64,000 bases of DNA from Methylobacterium sp. 17Sr1-1 (lineage in GTDB: Bacteria > Pseudomonadota > Alphaproteobacteria > Rhizobiales > Beijerinckiaceae), in contig NZ_CP029552.1 in assembly GCF_003173775.1 (NCBI RefSeq), positions 3,458,001 to 3,522,000 on the forward strand. The letters run 5' to 3'. Shown here one piece after another: positions 42,517-49,962 of the stretch. Under the pieces are notes generated by a model. The model was not told the DNA's origin. It was given only the letters and a program-made list of their open reading frames with translations, and searched no databases. The stretch's first letter is position 1, and each line of letters begins with the position of its first letter. The position numbers were made by a program, and so were the translations under genes.

Positions 42517-42955
42517 GGCGGTCCTCAGCGCCGGTCCCTGGGCGGGCCCGCTTGCGCGGAAGCGGTCGGGAATGCGCGGGGCATCGTCCGGTCAGGGATC
42601 ATGCGGATCTCCCATGCCTCGTGCCGGCGTCCCGGAGGGCACGGGGTCGCACCCTGCCGGCGCCGGCGGTCACGGCTCAAGCGGAGCCGTTCGATAGGCA
42701 GAACTGCAAGCCCGAACAGGGCGATTTTGCGGCATTCCGGCCCGGGCGCCGGGCAAAGCCCCGGTCCCGCGAGGCAAGATCCGACGGCAATAACCGTCGA
42801 GACGCGGATCATGCCGTTGAATTTGCCGGGAATTCGTTCTCGCGGACGCGGATCGACGTCGAGTTCGATTTATTTTTGGGTCTCGATGTTGCCGAATGCG
42901 TTCCGCTTCGATGCGGAATGTTGTGGCGCGTGACGGAAGGACGGTCGCGCCCGGC
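42517..42955. other. Intergenic region, no gene seen
   Basis: This 439-bp stretch between the sulfotransferase-like gene and the outer-membrane-type gene shows no convincing frame. Its last 130 bp are more AT-rich and include TTATTTTTGG, which could serve as the end of the outer-membrane-protein transcript if oriented with it. The remainder is GC-rich and without clear repeats. Confidence 0.4.
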
Positions 42956-43648
42956 TCAGCGCAGGCCGCCGCCGACCACGCCCGCCTCGACGGCGACCGA
43001 CAGGCGGTCGGTGATCGCCCACTCGACCCCGACATGCGCGTTCGGCAGGACCGCGATGTCGTCGCGCGAGAACGGCCCCGAGACCGGCGTCGCCCCGGCC
43101 CGGATCGTGCCGTGCACGGCCGCCGCGCCGCCGCGGGCGTAGAGCAGCACCTCCGGCGTCAGCAGCGCGCCGACCTTCACCTGCACCGAGCCGGCGAAGT
43201 CGCGGGTGTAGCTCAGGGCGCCGAAGCCCGGCGTCAGGCCGCCGGAGGTCGCCGCGAGATAGTCGAACCCGCCGGAGATGCCGTAGACGAAACGGCCCTC
43301 CTGCCAGAGCCGTCCGCCCTCGAAGCCGAGGGTCGGCCCGGCATAGCTGCCGAACCGCCGCGACGACACCGCCTCGAACCCGGTCGACATCCGGGCGTAG
43401 GAGCCGGACCAGCGGCTGTCGATGCCTGGTCCCTGCTCGAGGGCTTTCGGCCACGTGTTCTCGGGCCAAGCGAAGACGGGGAGGAAGCCGAAGCCGACGA
43501 GGCCCTGCGCCCGGCCGGGATCCGGCGCGAGGGCGGCGAGGCCGAGGGCGAGGCAGGCCGCGAGGCGGCGGCGAGCGCTGGCTGCGAAGCAGCGGCGGGA
43601 GCTGGCTGCGAAGCAGCGGCGGGAGCGGGAAGCGGCGCATCCGGTCAT
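42956..43648 (-). CDS. Outer-membrane beta-barrel-type protein
   Basis: A 230-residue exported protein with an extended, basic signal region (MTGCAASRSRRCFAASSRRC onward, hydrophobic core CLALGLAALAPDPGRAQ). The mature part alternates polar and aromatic residues in strands such as GFEGGRLWQEGRFVYGISGG and DYLAATSGGLTPGFGALSYT, like small eight-stranded barrels or surface antigens. It ends VAVEAGVVGGGLR without the usual terminal Phe. The signal N-region contains a perfect 24-bp tandem duplication. It is divergent from the glycosyltransferase operon. I do not recognise a named family. Confidence 0.65.
   Translation of the reverse strand: MTGCAASRSRRCFAASSRRCFAASARRRLAACLALGLAALAPDPGRAQGLVGFGFLPVFAWPENTWPKALEQGPGIDSRWSGSYARMSTGFEAVSSRRFGSYAGPTLGFEGGRLWQEGRFVYGISGGFDYLAATSGGLTPGFGALSYTRDFAGSVQVKVGALLTPEVLLYARGGAAAVHGTIRAGATPVSGPFSRDDIAVLPNAHVGVEWAITDRLSVAVEAGVVGGGLR
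43577..43624. repeat. Perfect 24-bp tandem duplication in a signal peptide
   Basis: The unit GCTGGCTGCGAAGCAGCGGC followed by GGGA occurs twice in a row (43577-43600 and 43601-43624). On the minus strand it repeats RRCFAAS with one extra residue, in the basic N-region of the outer-membrane-type protein's signal peptide. It is in frame and recent, since the copies are identical. Confidence 0.9.
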
Positions 43649-43898
43649 ACGGCCACGATAGCCGAGAGCCGGCCGCTCCGCATCGGGGTGCCTGGCGACG
43701 GTTTGTAACTGCAAACGTGACGGCAGATTCCCCGGGGCGTACCGGAACGGGGCGATCCGCCGCTCGTGACTCGATCGCGGGACGCAGACCGGATTTTCAG
43801 GGAGACGCGGTCGATTTGGTCGCACCCCAGAGACTGGGGTAGAGTATGACATATGTGAATCTCCCAAGGGCACGTTCGGCCCGCCGGAGACGCTGCGC

Positions 43899-45119
43899 GT
43901 GACCCATTCGGACAACCGGGACCGAACCCGGGGATTGGATTCCGGCGGCCCGCCCACGCCGCTTTGCATCGTCGCCGTGCCGGTCCGCAACGAGGTCGAC
44001 CGGATCGGCCCCTGCCTCCGCGCGCTGGCGGCGCAGGAGGGGATCGCGGCGGACGGCTTCGGGATCGTCCTCTTCCTGAACAACTGCACCGACGGCACGG
44101 CGGAGGCCGTCGCGACGCTCGTGCCCGACTTGGACGTGCAGGTGCGGGTGGTCGCGCGCGACTTCGCCGGGGCGCAGGCCGGATGGGCCCGGCGCGAGGC
44201 GATGGAAGCCGCCGCGGGCTGGTTGGAGGAAACCGGGTCCGACGGCGCGATCCTGACGACCGATGCCGACAGCCGGGTGCCGCCGGACTGGGTCGCCCGC
44301 AACCTCGCGGCCCTGGCGCAGGGCGCCGACGCGGTCGCCGGCACGGTGGCCCTCGACGCGGCCGAGGCCGCGCGCCTGCCGGACGCGCTCCACGCCCGCG
44401 GCCGCCGGGAGGGCGCCTACGAGGCGCTGCTCGTCGCCCTCGAATCGCTCATCGACCCGGTCGCGCACGACCCCTGGCCGCGGCACGCGACCCGCTCGGG
44501 GGCGAGCCTCGCGGTCCGCCTCCCGGCCTACCGCGCCGCCGGCGGCATGCCGGCCTTGGCCCTCGGCGAGGACCGGGCCTTCGTGGCGGCCCTGCTGCGG
44601 GCGGATGCCCGGGTGCGCCACGCCCCCGGCCTCGTCGTCGTCACCTCAGGGCGGCTCGACGGCCGCGCCCCGGGCGGCTGCGCCGACACGATGCGGCAGC
44701 GCTGCGCCGTGCCCGAGACCCCGTGCGACCCGCGCCTCGAACCCCTCACCCGCGCCCTGTTCCGCTACGCCTGGCGGCGCCGGCTGCGGTCCCTGCACGG
44801 GGCCGGGCGCCTCGCCCGGACCGGAGCCTGGGCGCCCTGGCTGCGCGTGCCGCCCGCCGAGGCGCGGCGGATCGCCGGTCTCCCGACCCTCGGGGCGGTC
44901 CTCGCGGCGGTCGAGGCGGCAAGCCCGCTCCTCGCCCCTCGGCCCCTGCGCCCCCGCGCGCTGCCCCGTCACATCCTCGCCGCCCGCCTCCTGCTCGCAG
45001 GGCTGCGGCGGGGCGGGCAAGGATGGCGGCGTCTCGTTGCGCCCAAGTCCGGCCGTGCCGAGGCGCTGGCATCCCTGCCCACCCTCGGCCGGGCGTCGGA
45101 GGAGGCCGGCAATGCGTGA
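43899..45119 (+). CDS. Family 2 glycosyltransferase
   Basis: A 406-residue cytosolic glycosyltransferase of the GT-A fold. Nucleotide-sugar binding motifs are VAVPVRNEVDRI, FLNNCTDGTAE and the DxD motif in LTTDADSRVPPDW (about residue 127); GEDRAFVAALL supplies the acceptor-side acid. The C-terminal 130 residues are Arg/Leu-rich without clear membrane helices. It starts at GTG 43899 behind GGAGAC. The end overlaps the acyl-CoA dehydrogenase-like gene by 8 nt, so the cluster is translationally coupled. It probably transfers a hexose or amino sugar to a small or lipid acceptor. An AT-rich promoter region lies upstream (near 43840). Confidence 0.85.
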   Translation: MTHSDNRDRTRGLDSGGPPTPLCIVAVPVRNEVDRIGPCLRALAAQEGIAADGFGIVLFLNNCTDGTAEAVATLVPDLDVQVRVVARDFAGAQAGWARREAMEAAAGWLEETGSDGAILTTDADSRVPPDWVARNLAALAQGADAVAGTVALDAAEAARLPDALHARGRREGAYEALLVALESLIDPVAHDPWPRHATRSGASLAVRLPAYRAAGGMPALALGEDRAFVAALLRADARVRHAPGLVVVTSGRLDGRAPGGCADTMRQRCAVPETPCDPRLEPLTRALFRYAWRRRLRSLHGAGRLARTGAWAPWLRVPPAEARRIAGLPTLGAVLAAVEAASPLLAPRPLRPRALPRHILAARLLLAGLRRGGQGWRRLVAPKSGRAEALASLPTLGRASEEAGNA

Positions 45120-46242
45120 TCCCTGGATCCTCCCCGGTTCGACCCGCGACTGCGTCGCCGCCGCCCGCCGGGTCTCGGCTCTCGCCGCCGCGCGGGCCGA
45201 CGCGCAGGACCACGACGACGGCTTCCCGGCCGAGGACACGGACGAGCTCGCTCACGAAGGCCTCCTCGCCGCCCCGGTGCCGGTGGAGGAGGGTGGGGCC
45301 GGCCTCGGGCAGGAGCCGGGCGCGGCCGACCTCGCCGAGGTGTTGCGCCTCGTCGGCCTCGGCAGCCTGGCGCTCGGCCGGGTCTACGAGGGCCACGTCA
45401 ACGCGCTCCAGCTCGTCGCCCGCTACGCCGCGCCGGCGGAGCGGCGCGCCCTGTTCGCCGACGCCCGCGCGGGGCACCTGTTCGGGGTGTGGAACACCGA
45501 GCCGCCGACGGCTGGCCTTACCCTGGGCGCGGGCGGGCGGCTCTCCGGGGTCAAGACCTTCGCCTCGGGTGCCGGCCGCGTCACCCGCGCCCTGGTGACG
45601 GCGCGCCGGCCCGGCGACGGGCGGCCGCTGATGCTCGTCGTCGCCCTCGAGCCCGGAACCCGGGCCGACCTCTCGGCCTGGCGCGCGCAGGGGATGCGCG
45701 CCTCGGCGACCGGTACCGTCGACCTCACCGGCCTCGCCCCGGAGGCGGTGCTCGGCGGGCCGGACGATTACCACCGCCAGCCGCACTTCTCCGGCGGCGC
45801 CTGGCGCTTCGCGGCGGTGCAGTTAGGGGGCATCGAGGCGGTGTTCGAGGCCTGGCGCGGCCACCTCGCCCGGACCGGGCGGGGCGACGATCCCCACCAG
45901 CTCGCCCGCCTCGGCGAGGGGGCGATCGCCCTCGAGGGCGCCCGGCTCTTCGTGTCCCGGGCGGCCGTCCTCGTCTCCGAGGAGGCGCTGGCCGTGGAGC
46001 GGGTCGTCGCCTTCGTCGATCTCACCCGGCTCGCGGTCGAGCGGGCGGGGCTGGAGGTGCTGGGCCTCGCCCAGCGCTCGGTCGGCCTCCAGGGTTTCTT
46101 GCGCGGCCATCCCCTTGAGCGGCTGTCGCGCGACCTCGCGACCTACCTGCGCCAGCCCGCCCCCGACCGGGCGCTGACCGGGGCCGCCGCCACGATCCTC
46201 GCCGCCGACGGGCCGGTCGCCGCGCTCTGGGAGCCACGGTGA
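45112..46242 (+). CDS. Acyl-CoA dehydrogenase-like flavoprotein
   Basis: A 376-residue protein with the three-part ACAD layout: an N-terminal helical domain (EGLLAAPVPVEEGGAGLG near residue 50), a middle beta domain (LSGVKTFASGAGRVTRALVT) and C-terminal helices (GLAQRSVGLQGFLRGHPLER). FAD-type residues look kept, but the usual catalytic Glu region is hard to place, so it may be an oxidase, an N-hydroxylase or a desaturase-type relative rather than a beta-oxidation enzyme. It sits between a glycosyltransferase and a PIG-L deacetylase with overlaps on both sides (8 nt and 1 nt), so its substrate is probably the glycosylated intermediate or its acyl chain. Confidence 0.78.
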   Translation: MRDPWILPGSTRDCVAAARRVSALAAARADAQDHDDGFPAEDTDELAHEGLLAAPVPVEEGGAGLGQEPGAADLAEVLRLVGLGSLALGRVYEGHVNALQLVARYAAPAERRALFADARAGHLFGVWNTEPPTAGLTLGAGGRLSGVKTFASGAGRVTRALVTARRPGDGRPLMLVVALEPGTRADLSAWRAQGMRASATGTVDLTGLAPEAVLGGPDDYHRQPHFSGGAWRFAAVQLGGIEAVFEAWRGHLARTGRGDDPHQLARLGEGAIALEGARLFVSRAAVLVSEEALAVERVVAFVDLTRLAVERAGLEVLGLAQRSVGLQGFLRGHPLERLSRDLATYLRQPAPDRALTGAAATILAADGPVAALWEPR

Positions 46243-46976
46243 TGCGGGCCGACGCCTTCCTCGCCGCCGCCGAGGCGCTGCCCGAGGGCTCCCTGCGCGA
46301 CCTCGTGCCGGCCGGCGGAATCGTGGTGGTGGCGCCCCATCCCGACGACGAGAGCCTCGGCTGCGGCGGGCTCATCGCCGAGGCCTGCCTCCGGCGAATC
46401 CCGGTCCGGCTCGTCGTGGTGAGTGACGGAGTCGGCTCGCACCCGAATTCGAGGACCCACCCGCCCGAGCGGCTGCGGGGTCTGCGCGAAGCCGAGACCC
46501 TGGCGGCGGCGGGATGCCTGGGCTTAGGCCCCGAGCACGTCGCCTTCCTGCGCCTGCCCGACCGGTTCGTGCCGCGTTCGGGCCCCGAGGCGGAGGCGGC
46601 GGCCCAGACGATCGCCGAGGCCGCCCGGGCCTGCGCGGCGGGCGCCCTGTTCGTGACCTGGGAGCACGATCCGCATTGCGACCACGCGGCGAGCGCGGCG
46701 CTCGCCCGCCGCGCGCGGGACCTCCTCGGAAACGTTTCCCTCCATGCCTACCCGGTCTGGGGCTGGACGCTGCCGCCGGAGACCGAGATCGACGGGGAGC
46801 CCCGGGGCGTCCGCCTCGTGGTCTCCCGGCATCTTCGCGCCAAGGCGGCGGCCATCGCCGCCCACCGCTCGCAGACCACCGACCTGATCGCCGACGATCC
46901 CGCCGGCTTCCGCCTGGAGCCGGCGATGCTCGCCCGCTTCGCGCGGGACCACGAGATCTTCCTCAACGTCGCCTGA
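46242..46976 (+). CDS. PIG-L family deacetylase
   Basis: A 244-residue zinc-dependent N-deacetylase. The motif APHPDDESLGCGG (about residues 31-43) and the WEHDPHCDH motif (about 141-149) give the metal-binding His, Asp and His. It starts at an ATG overlapping the upstream stop (GTGATG; a GTG at 46239 is an alternative). It is the third gene of the coupled cluster and is followed, after a repeat element, by a NodS-like methyltransferase. De-N-acetylation followed by N-methylation of an amino sugar is a coherent order for the two, though it is inferred from gene order only. Confidence 0.88.
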   Translation: MRADAFLAAAEALPEGSLRDLVPAGGIVVVAPHPDDESLGCGGLIAEACLRRIPVRLVVVSDGVGSHPNSRTHPPERLRGLREAETLAAAGCLGLGPEHVAFLRLPDRFVPRSGPEAEAAAQTIAEAARACAAGALFVTWEHDPHCDHAASAALARRARDLLGNVSLHAYPVWGWTLPPETEIDGEPRGVRLVVSRHLRAKAAAIAAHRSQTTDLIADDPAGFRLEPAMLARFARDHEIFLNVA

Positions 46977-47028
46977 AGCGCTTCACGATCGCGCCGCCAT
47001 CGCGAAGCTCTCTCAGTTTCTGACTTAG

Positions 47029-47076
47029 CCGCATTTTCTGCGACGAACCGGTATCCACTTCGTCGGACAATGCTCT
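47029..47076. repeat. Inverted copy of the 48-bp intergenic repeat
   Basis: Reverse complement of the element at 22496-22543, with a few changes; core CGAACCGGTATCCACTTCGT. It lies in the 115-bp gap between the PIG-L and methyltransferase genes and ends 5 nt before the AGGAGG ribosome site, so its insertion shaped the methyltransferase leader. Confidence 0.85.
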
Positions 47077-47080
47077 CGTG

Positions 47081-47094
47081 AGGAGGCCGCGCTG
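47081..47094 (+). promoter_or_regulatory. AGGAGG ribosome site with CTG start codon
   Basis: A perfect AGGAGG (47081-47086) is followed after 5 nt by CTG (47092-47094), which begins the conserved methyltransferase frame. The frame is open back to a TAG at 47026 and contains no ATG, GTG or TTG before the conserved region. This points to CTG initiation. Confidence 0.6.
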
Positions 47095-47730
47095 ACCCGC
47101 CACACGACCTCGCTGCCGCCGGGCTACTTCGACGAGCGCTACGCCGCCGATCCCGACCCGTGGAACTTCGAGACGAGCCCCTACGAGCGCGACAAGTACG
47201 ACGCCACCCTCGCGGCCCTGCCGCGCCCGCGTTACGCGGCGTGCCTCGAGATCGGCTGCTCGATCGGGGTGCTGACGGCGGCGCTCGCGCCCCGCTGTGA
47301 CACCCTCACCGGCCTCGACGTGGCCGAGGCCGCCCTGGACCAGGCCCGCGCCCGCTGCCGCGACCTCCCGGCGGTCCGCCTGATGCGGGCCCAGGTGCCG
47401 GGCGAGTGGCCGGAGGGCACCTTCGACCTGATCCTGCTCTCGGAGGTGGTCTACTACCTCGATGCCGGCGACGTCGCCCGCCTGGCGGCCCGGGTTCGCG
47501 GCAGCCTGCGTCCGGGCGGCGACGTCGTCCTGGTGCACTGGACCGGCGAGACGCATTATCCCCTGACCGGCGACGAGGCCGCCGACCTGTTCATCCGCGA
47601 GAGTCGCGAGACCCTCGCGGTCGACCGGCAGGTCCGTGCGCAGGCCTACCGGCTCGACGTGCTGCGCGCGCGCGGCGCCCGGCACGGGGGCATGATACGC
47701 CGTCCGCTTGATCCATTCCGATACGAGTGA
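47092..47730 (+). CDS. NodS-like SAM-dependent methyltransferase
   Basis: A 212-residue class I methyltransferase. The N-terminal LPPGYFDERYAADPDPWNFE and SPYERDKYDATLAALP are typical of the NodS-like family (Pfam NodS), followed by motif I LEIGCSIGVLTAALAPRC and LILLSEVVYYL. NodS proper N-methylates the deacetylated terminal glucosamine of Nod factors. The start is CTG at 47092 behind AGGAGG; the next in-frame GTG (47269) would remove motif I and inactivate the protein. It follows the PIG-L gene by 115 bp, with a repeat between them. The expected function is methylation of the product of the deacetylase; the acceptor is inferred. Confidence 0.8.
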   Translation: MTRHTTSLPPGYFDERYAADPDPWNFETSPYERDKYDATLAALPRPRYAACLEIGCSIGVLTAALAPRCDTLTGLDVAEAALDQARARCRDLPAVRLMRAQVPGEWPEGTFDLILLSEVVYYLDAGDVARLAARVRGSLRPGGDVVLVHWTGETHYPLTGDEAADLFIRESRETLAVDRQVRAQAYRLDVLRARGARHGGMIRRPLDPFRYE

Positions 47731-47740
47731 GGCGCGGGAT

Positions 47741-47801
47741 CCCCTCTCCAGGCGATGCCGGGCTTGCCAGAGATCCTTGCCCGGCTTCGCCTGAAGAGGG
47801 G
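47741..47801. repeat. Hairpin repeat downstream of the methyltransferase
   Basis: Arms CCCCTCTCCAGGCGATGCCG and CGGCTTCGCCTGAAGAGGGG pair with few mismatches around a short loop. It may end the glycosyltransferase-cluster transcript. Confidence 0.7.
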
Positions 47802-47896
47802 AGACGCGCTCAATCTTGGGTTGAACGGATCAAGCGGAGATCCTAGGGCGCAGTCGGTGCGGCGTCCCGCACTTCCGTGAGGCCATCCCGGTCGCC

Positions 47897-47956
47897 GGGA
47901 CTCTTGCTGGGACTCTTGCCGGCTGGGACTCTTGCCGGCCGGGACTCTTGCCGGCC
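47897..47956. repeat. Short tandem repeat upstream of the GGDEF-EAL gene
   Basis: GGGACTCTTGC begins at 47897, 47909, 47925 and 47941; the last three units are 16 bp (GGGACTCTTGCCGGC plus one base). It lies in the 468-bp gap 47731-48198, which otherwise holds a hairpin repeat (47741-47801) and, nearer the gene, an AT-rich stretch (CAATATAGTCCTATTCAGTA) that may be the promoter. No gene is visible in the gap. Confidence 0.85.
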
Positions 47957-48198
47957 GACGAACGCCCGATCACAGTCCATTAGCCATGCGCGAAGTTTCG
48001 GCGGAGCTTGTCGTCTCTTGCCTCGTTGCAATGGAGCGCGGTTCCGGAACCCGCCGAACGGTATCCCGGCGACGCGCGATGCAGCGCCGGATCTTCCGGT
48101 CCGCCACCGGGCGAGACGAAGCGTTCATCGTTTCAATATAGTCCTATTCAGTAGCAAGCCGCGCCGAGCCGGCGCCCCTCGCGGAGCCCGACACCCCC

Positions 48199-49962
48199 AT
48201 GACAGCCCTCCTGTCGGCCGAGCCGCGCCCCGTGCCGGTCCGCGCCGCCGTGCCGGCTCGCGCCGCCGCGCGCCCGGACGGGCCGGACCCCGCCGCGACC
48301 CGCCGTCTCGCCCGCGGCCTCGACGCCGTCCGGCACGGCTTCGTGCTGATCGACCCCGACGGCGGCGTCGCGGTCTGCACCGCGCCGGCCCGCGCACTGC
48401 TGGAACGGCTCGGCCTTCACGGCACGCCCAGCTTCCGGCGGCTGCTGCGCCTCGCTCGCGCCGGCTCCGGCCTGTCCGCGCGGGAGATCCTCGGGAGCCT
48501 CGGCGGCCGGTCCGTCCTCGACGTGGCGGTGGACGGCCACAGCGTCCAGGTCGAGATGCACGACGTCCCGGGCGAGGGCGTGGCCCTGGTGCTGGAGGAT
48601 GTCAGCCTGCGCCGGGCGGCGGAGAGCCGGGCCCACGACCTCGCCCGCCTCGACCCCCTCACCGGCCTGCCGAACCGCCTGCAGCTGCGCGAGCACCTCG
48701 ACGCGGCGCTGGCGCGCCTGGAGCGCAAGGCCGAGGGCTGCGCCGTCCTCCTCGTCGATCTCGACCGCTTCAAGCCGGTCAACGACACGCTCGGCCATCC
48801 GGTCGGCGACGCGCTGCTGCGCAAGGTGGCCGACCGGCTGCGCGCGATGGTGCGGGCCGGCGACACCGTCGCGCGGATCGGCGGCGACGAGTTCGTGGTG
48901 CTGCAGGCCGGCGTGACCGAGCCCGGCGAGGCCCAGGCGCTGGCGCGCCGCGTCGTCGACCTCGTCGGCCGCACCTACATGATCGAGGGCCAGCTGCTCT
49001 CGATCGGGGCGAGCGTCGGCGTCGCCCTGGCGCCGGCCGACGGGCGCGACGCCGACCGGCTTCTGAAGAACGCCGACCTCGCCCTCTACCGCGCCAAGCT
49101 CGACGGGCGGGGCACCTTCCGGTTCTTCGAGCCGGCGATGGACGCGCGCATGCAGGCGCGCCGGCGCCTCGAACTCGACATGCGCCAGGCCTTGGCCCGG
49201 CGTGAGTTCCAGCTCCACTACCAGCCGCAGCTCAACCTCGCCGACGAGCGGCTCGTCGGCTGCGAGGCGCTGATCCGCTGGCACCACCCGGAGCGCGGGC
49301 TGGTCTCGCCCGTCGACTTCATCCCGCTCGCCGAGGAGATCGGCCTGATCGTGCCGATCGGCGAGTGGGTGATCCGCCAGGCCTGCCGCGACGCCGCCGC
49401 CTGGCCGCAGCCCCTGACGGTGGCCGTCAACGTCTCGCCGGCGCAGTTCACGAGCGACCGCCTCGTCGAGACCATCGTGTCGGCCCTCGCCAATACCGGC
49501 CTGCCGGCGGCGCGGCTCGAGGTCGAGATCACCGAGGGCGTGCTCTTGCAGGACAACGAGAAGACCCTGCACACCCTCCACCGCCTGCGCGCCCTCGGGG
49601 TGCGGGTGTCGATGGACGATTTCGGGACCGGCTACTCGTCCCTGAGCTACCTGCGCGCCTTTCCGTTCGACAAGATCAAGATCGACCGCTCCTTCGTCGC
49701 CGGCCTATGCACCGGGACGGACCCCGGCACGAAGGCCGACGGCGAGGCGATCATCCGGGCGATCGCCGGGCTCGGCCGCAGCCTCGGCATGACCACGGTG
49801 GCGGAGGGCGTCGAGACGCCCGAGCAGCTGCGGCGCATCCGGGCCGAGGGCTGCACCGACGTCCAGGGCTACCTGATCAGCCGGCCGCTCACGGCCGACG
49901 CCCTCCTGAGCCTCCTCGCCGCCGCCGTTCCCGGAAGCCCGCCATGCCGGAGCCCGTCATGA
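48199..49962 (+). CDS. GGDEF-EAL bifunctional c-di-GMP enzyme
   Basis: A 587-residue soluble protein. A PAS-like N-terminus at about residues 30-140 (HGFVLIDPDGGVAVCT) is followed by GGDEF (about 150-310) and EAL (about 325-580). The GGDEF motif is intact (ARIGGDEFVVL), with an inhibitory-site RAGD five residues before it. The EAL domain keeps [36 protein letters not shown] and KIDRSFV. Both activities are therefore possible. Its stop overlaps the start of a BLUF gene (ATGA), which implies translational coupling and control by blue light. An AT-rich promoter-like stretch lies near 48135-48155. Confidence 0.92.
   Translation: MTALLSAEPRPVPVRAAVPARAAARPDGPDPAATRRLARGLDAVRHGFVLIDPDGGVAVCTAPARALLERLGLHGTPSFRRLLRLARAGSGLSAREILGSLGGRSVLDVAVDGHSVQVEMHDVPGEGVALVLEDVSLRRAAESRAHDLARLDPLTGLPNRLQLREHLDAALARLERKAEGCAVLLVDLDRFKPVNDTLGHPVGDALLRKVADRLRAMVRAGDTVARIGGDEFVVLQAGVTEPGEAQALARRVVDLVGRTYMIEGQLLSIGASVGVALAPADGRDADRLLKNADLALYRAKLDGRGTFRFFEPAMDARMQARRRLELDMRQALARREFQLHYQPQLNLADERLVGCEALIRWHHPERGLVSPVDFIPLAEEIGLIVPIGEWVIRQACRDAAAWPQPLTVAVNVSPAQFTSDRLVETIVSALANTGLPAARLEVEITEGVLLQDNEKTLHTLHRLRALGVRVSMDDFGTGYSSLSYLRAFPFDKIKIDRSFVAGLCTGTDPGTKADGEAIIRAIAGLGRSLGMTTVAEGVETPEQLRRIRAEGCTDVQGYLISRPLTADALLSLLAAAVPGSPPCRSPS

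Noticed and set aside
48140..48147. AGTCCTAT upstream of the GGDEF-EAL gene, also within the palindrome at 33512-33529 upstream of the other c-di-GMP gene
   Set aside because: Eight bases shared by two sites is within chance for a window of this size. The distances to the genes (about 50 and 190 nt) also differ.
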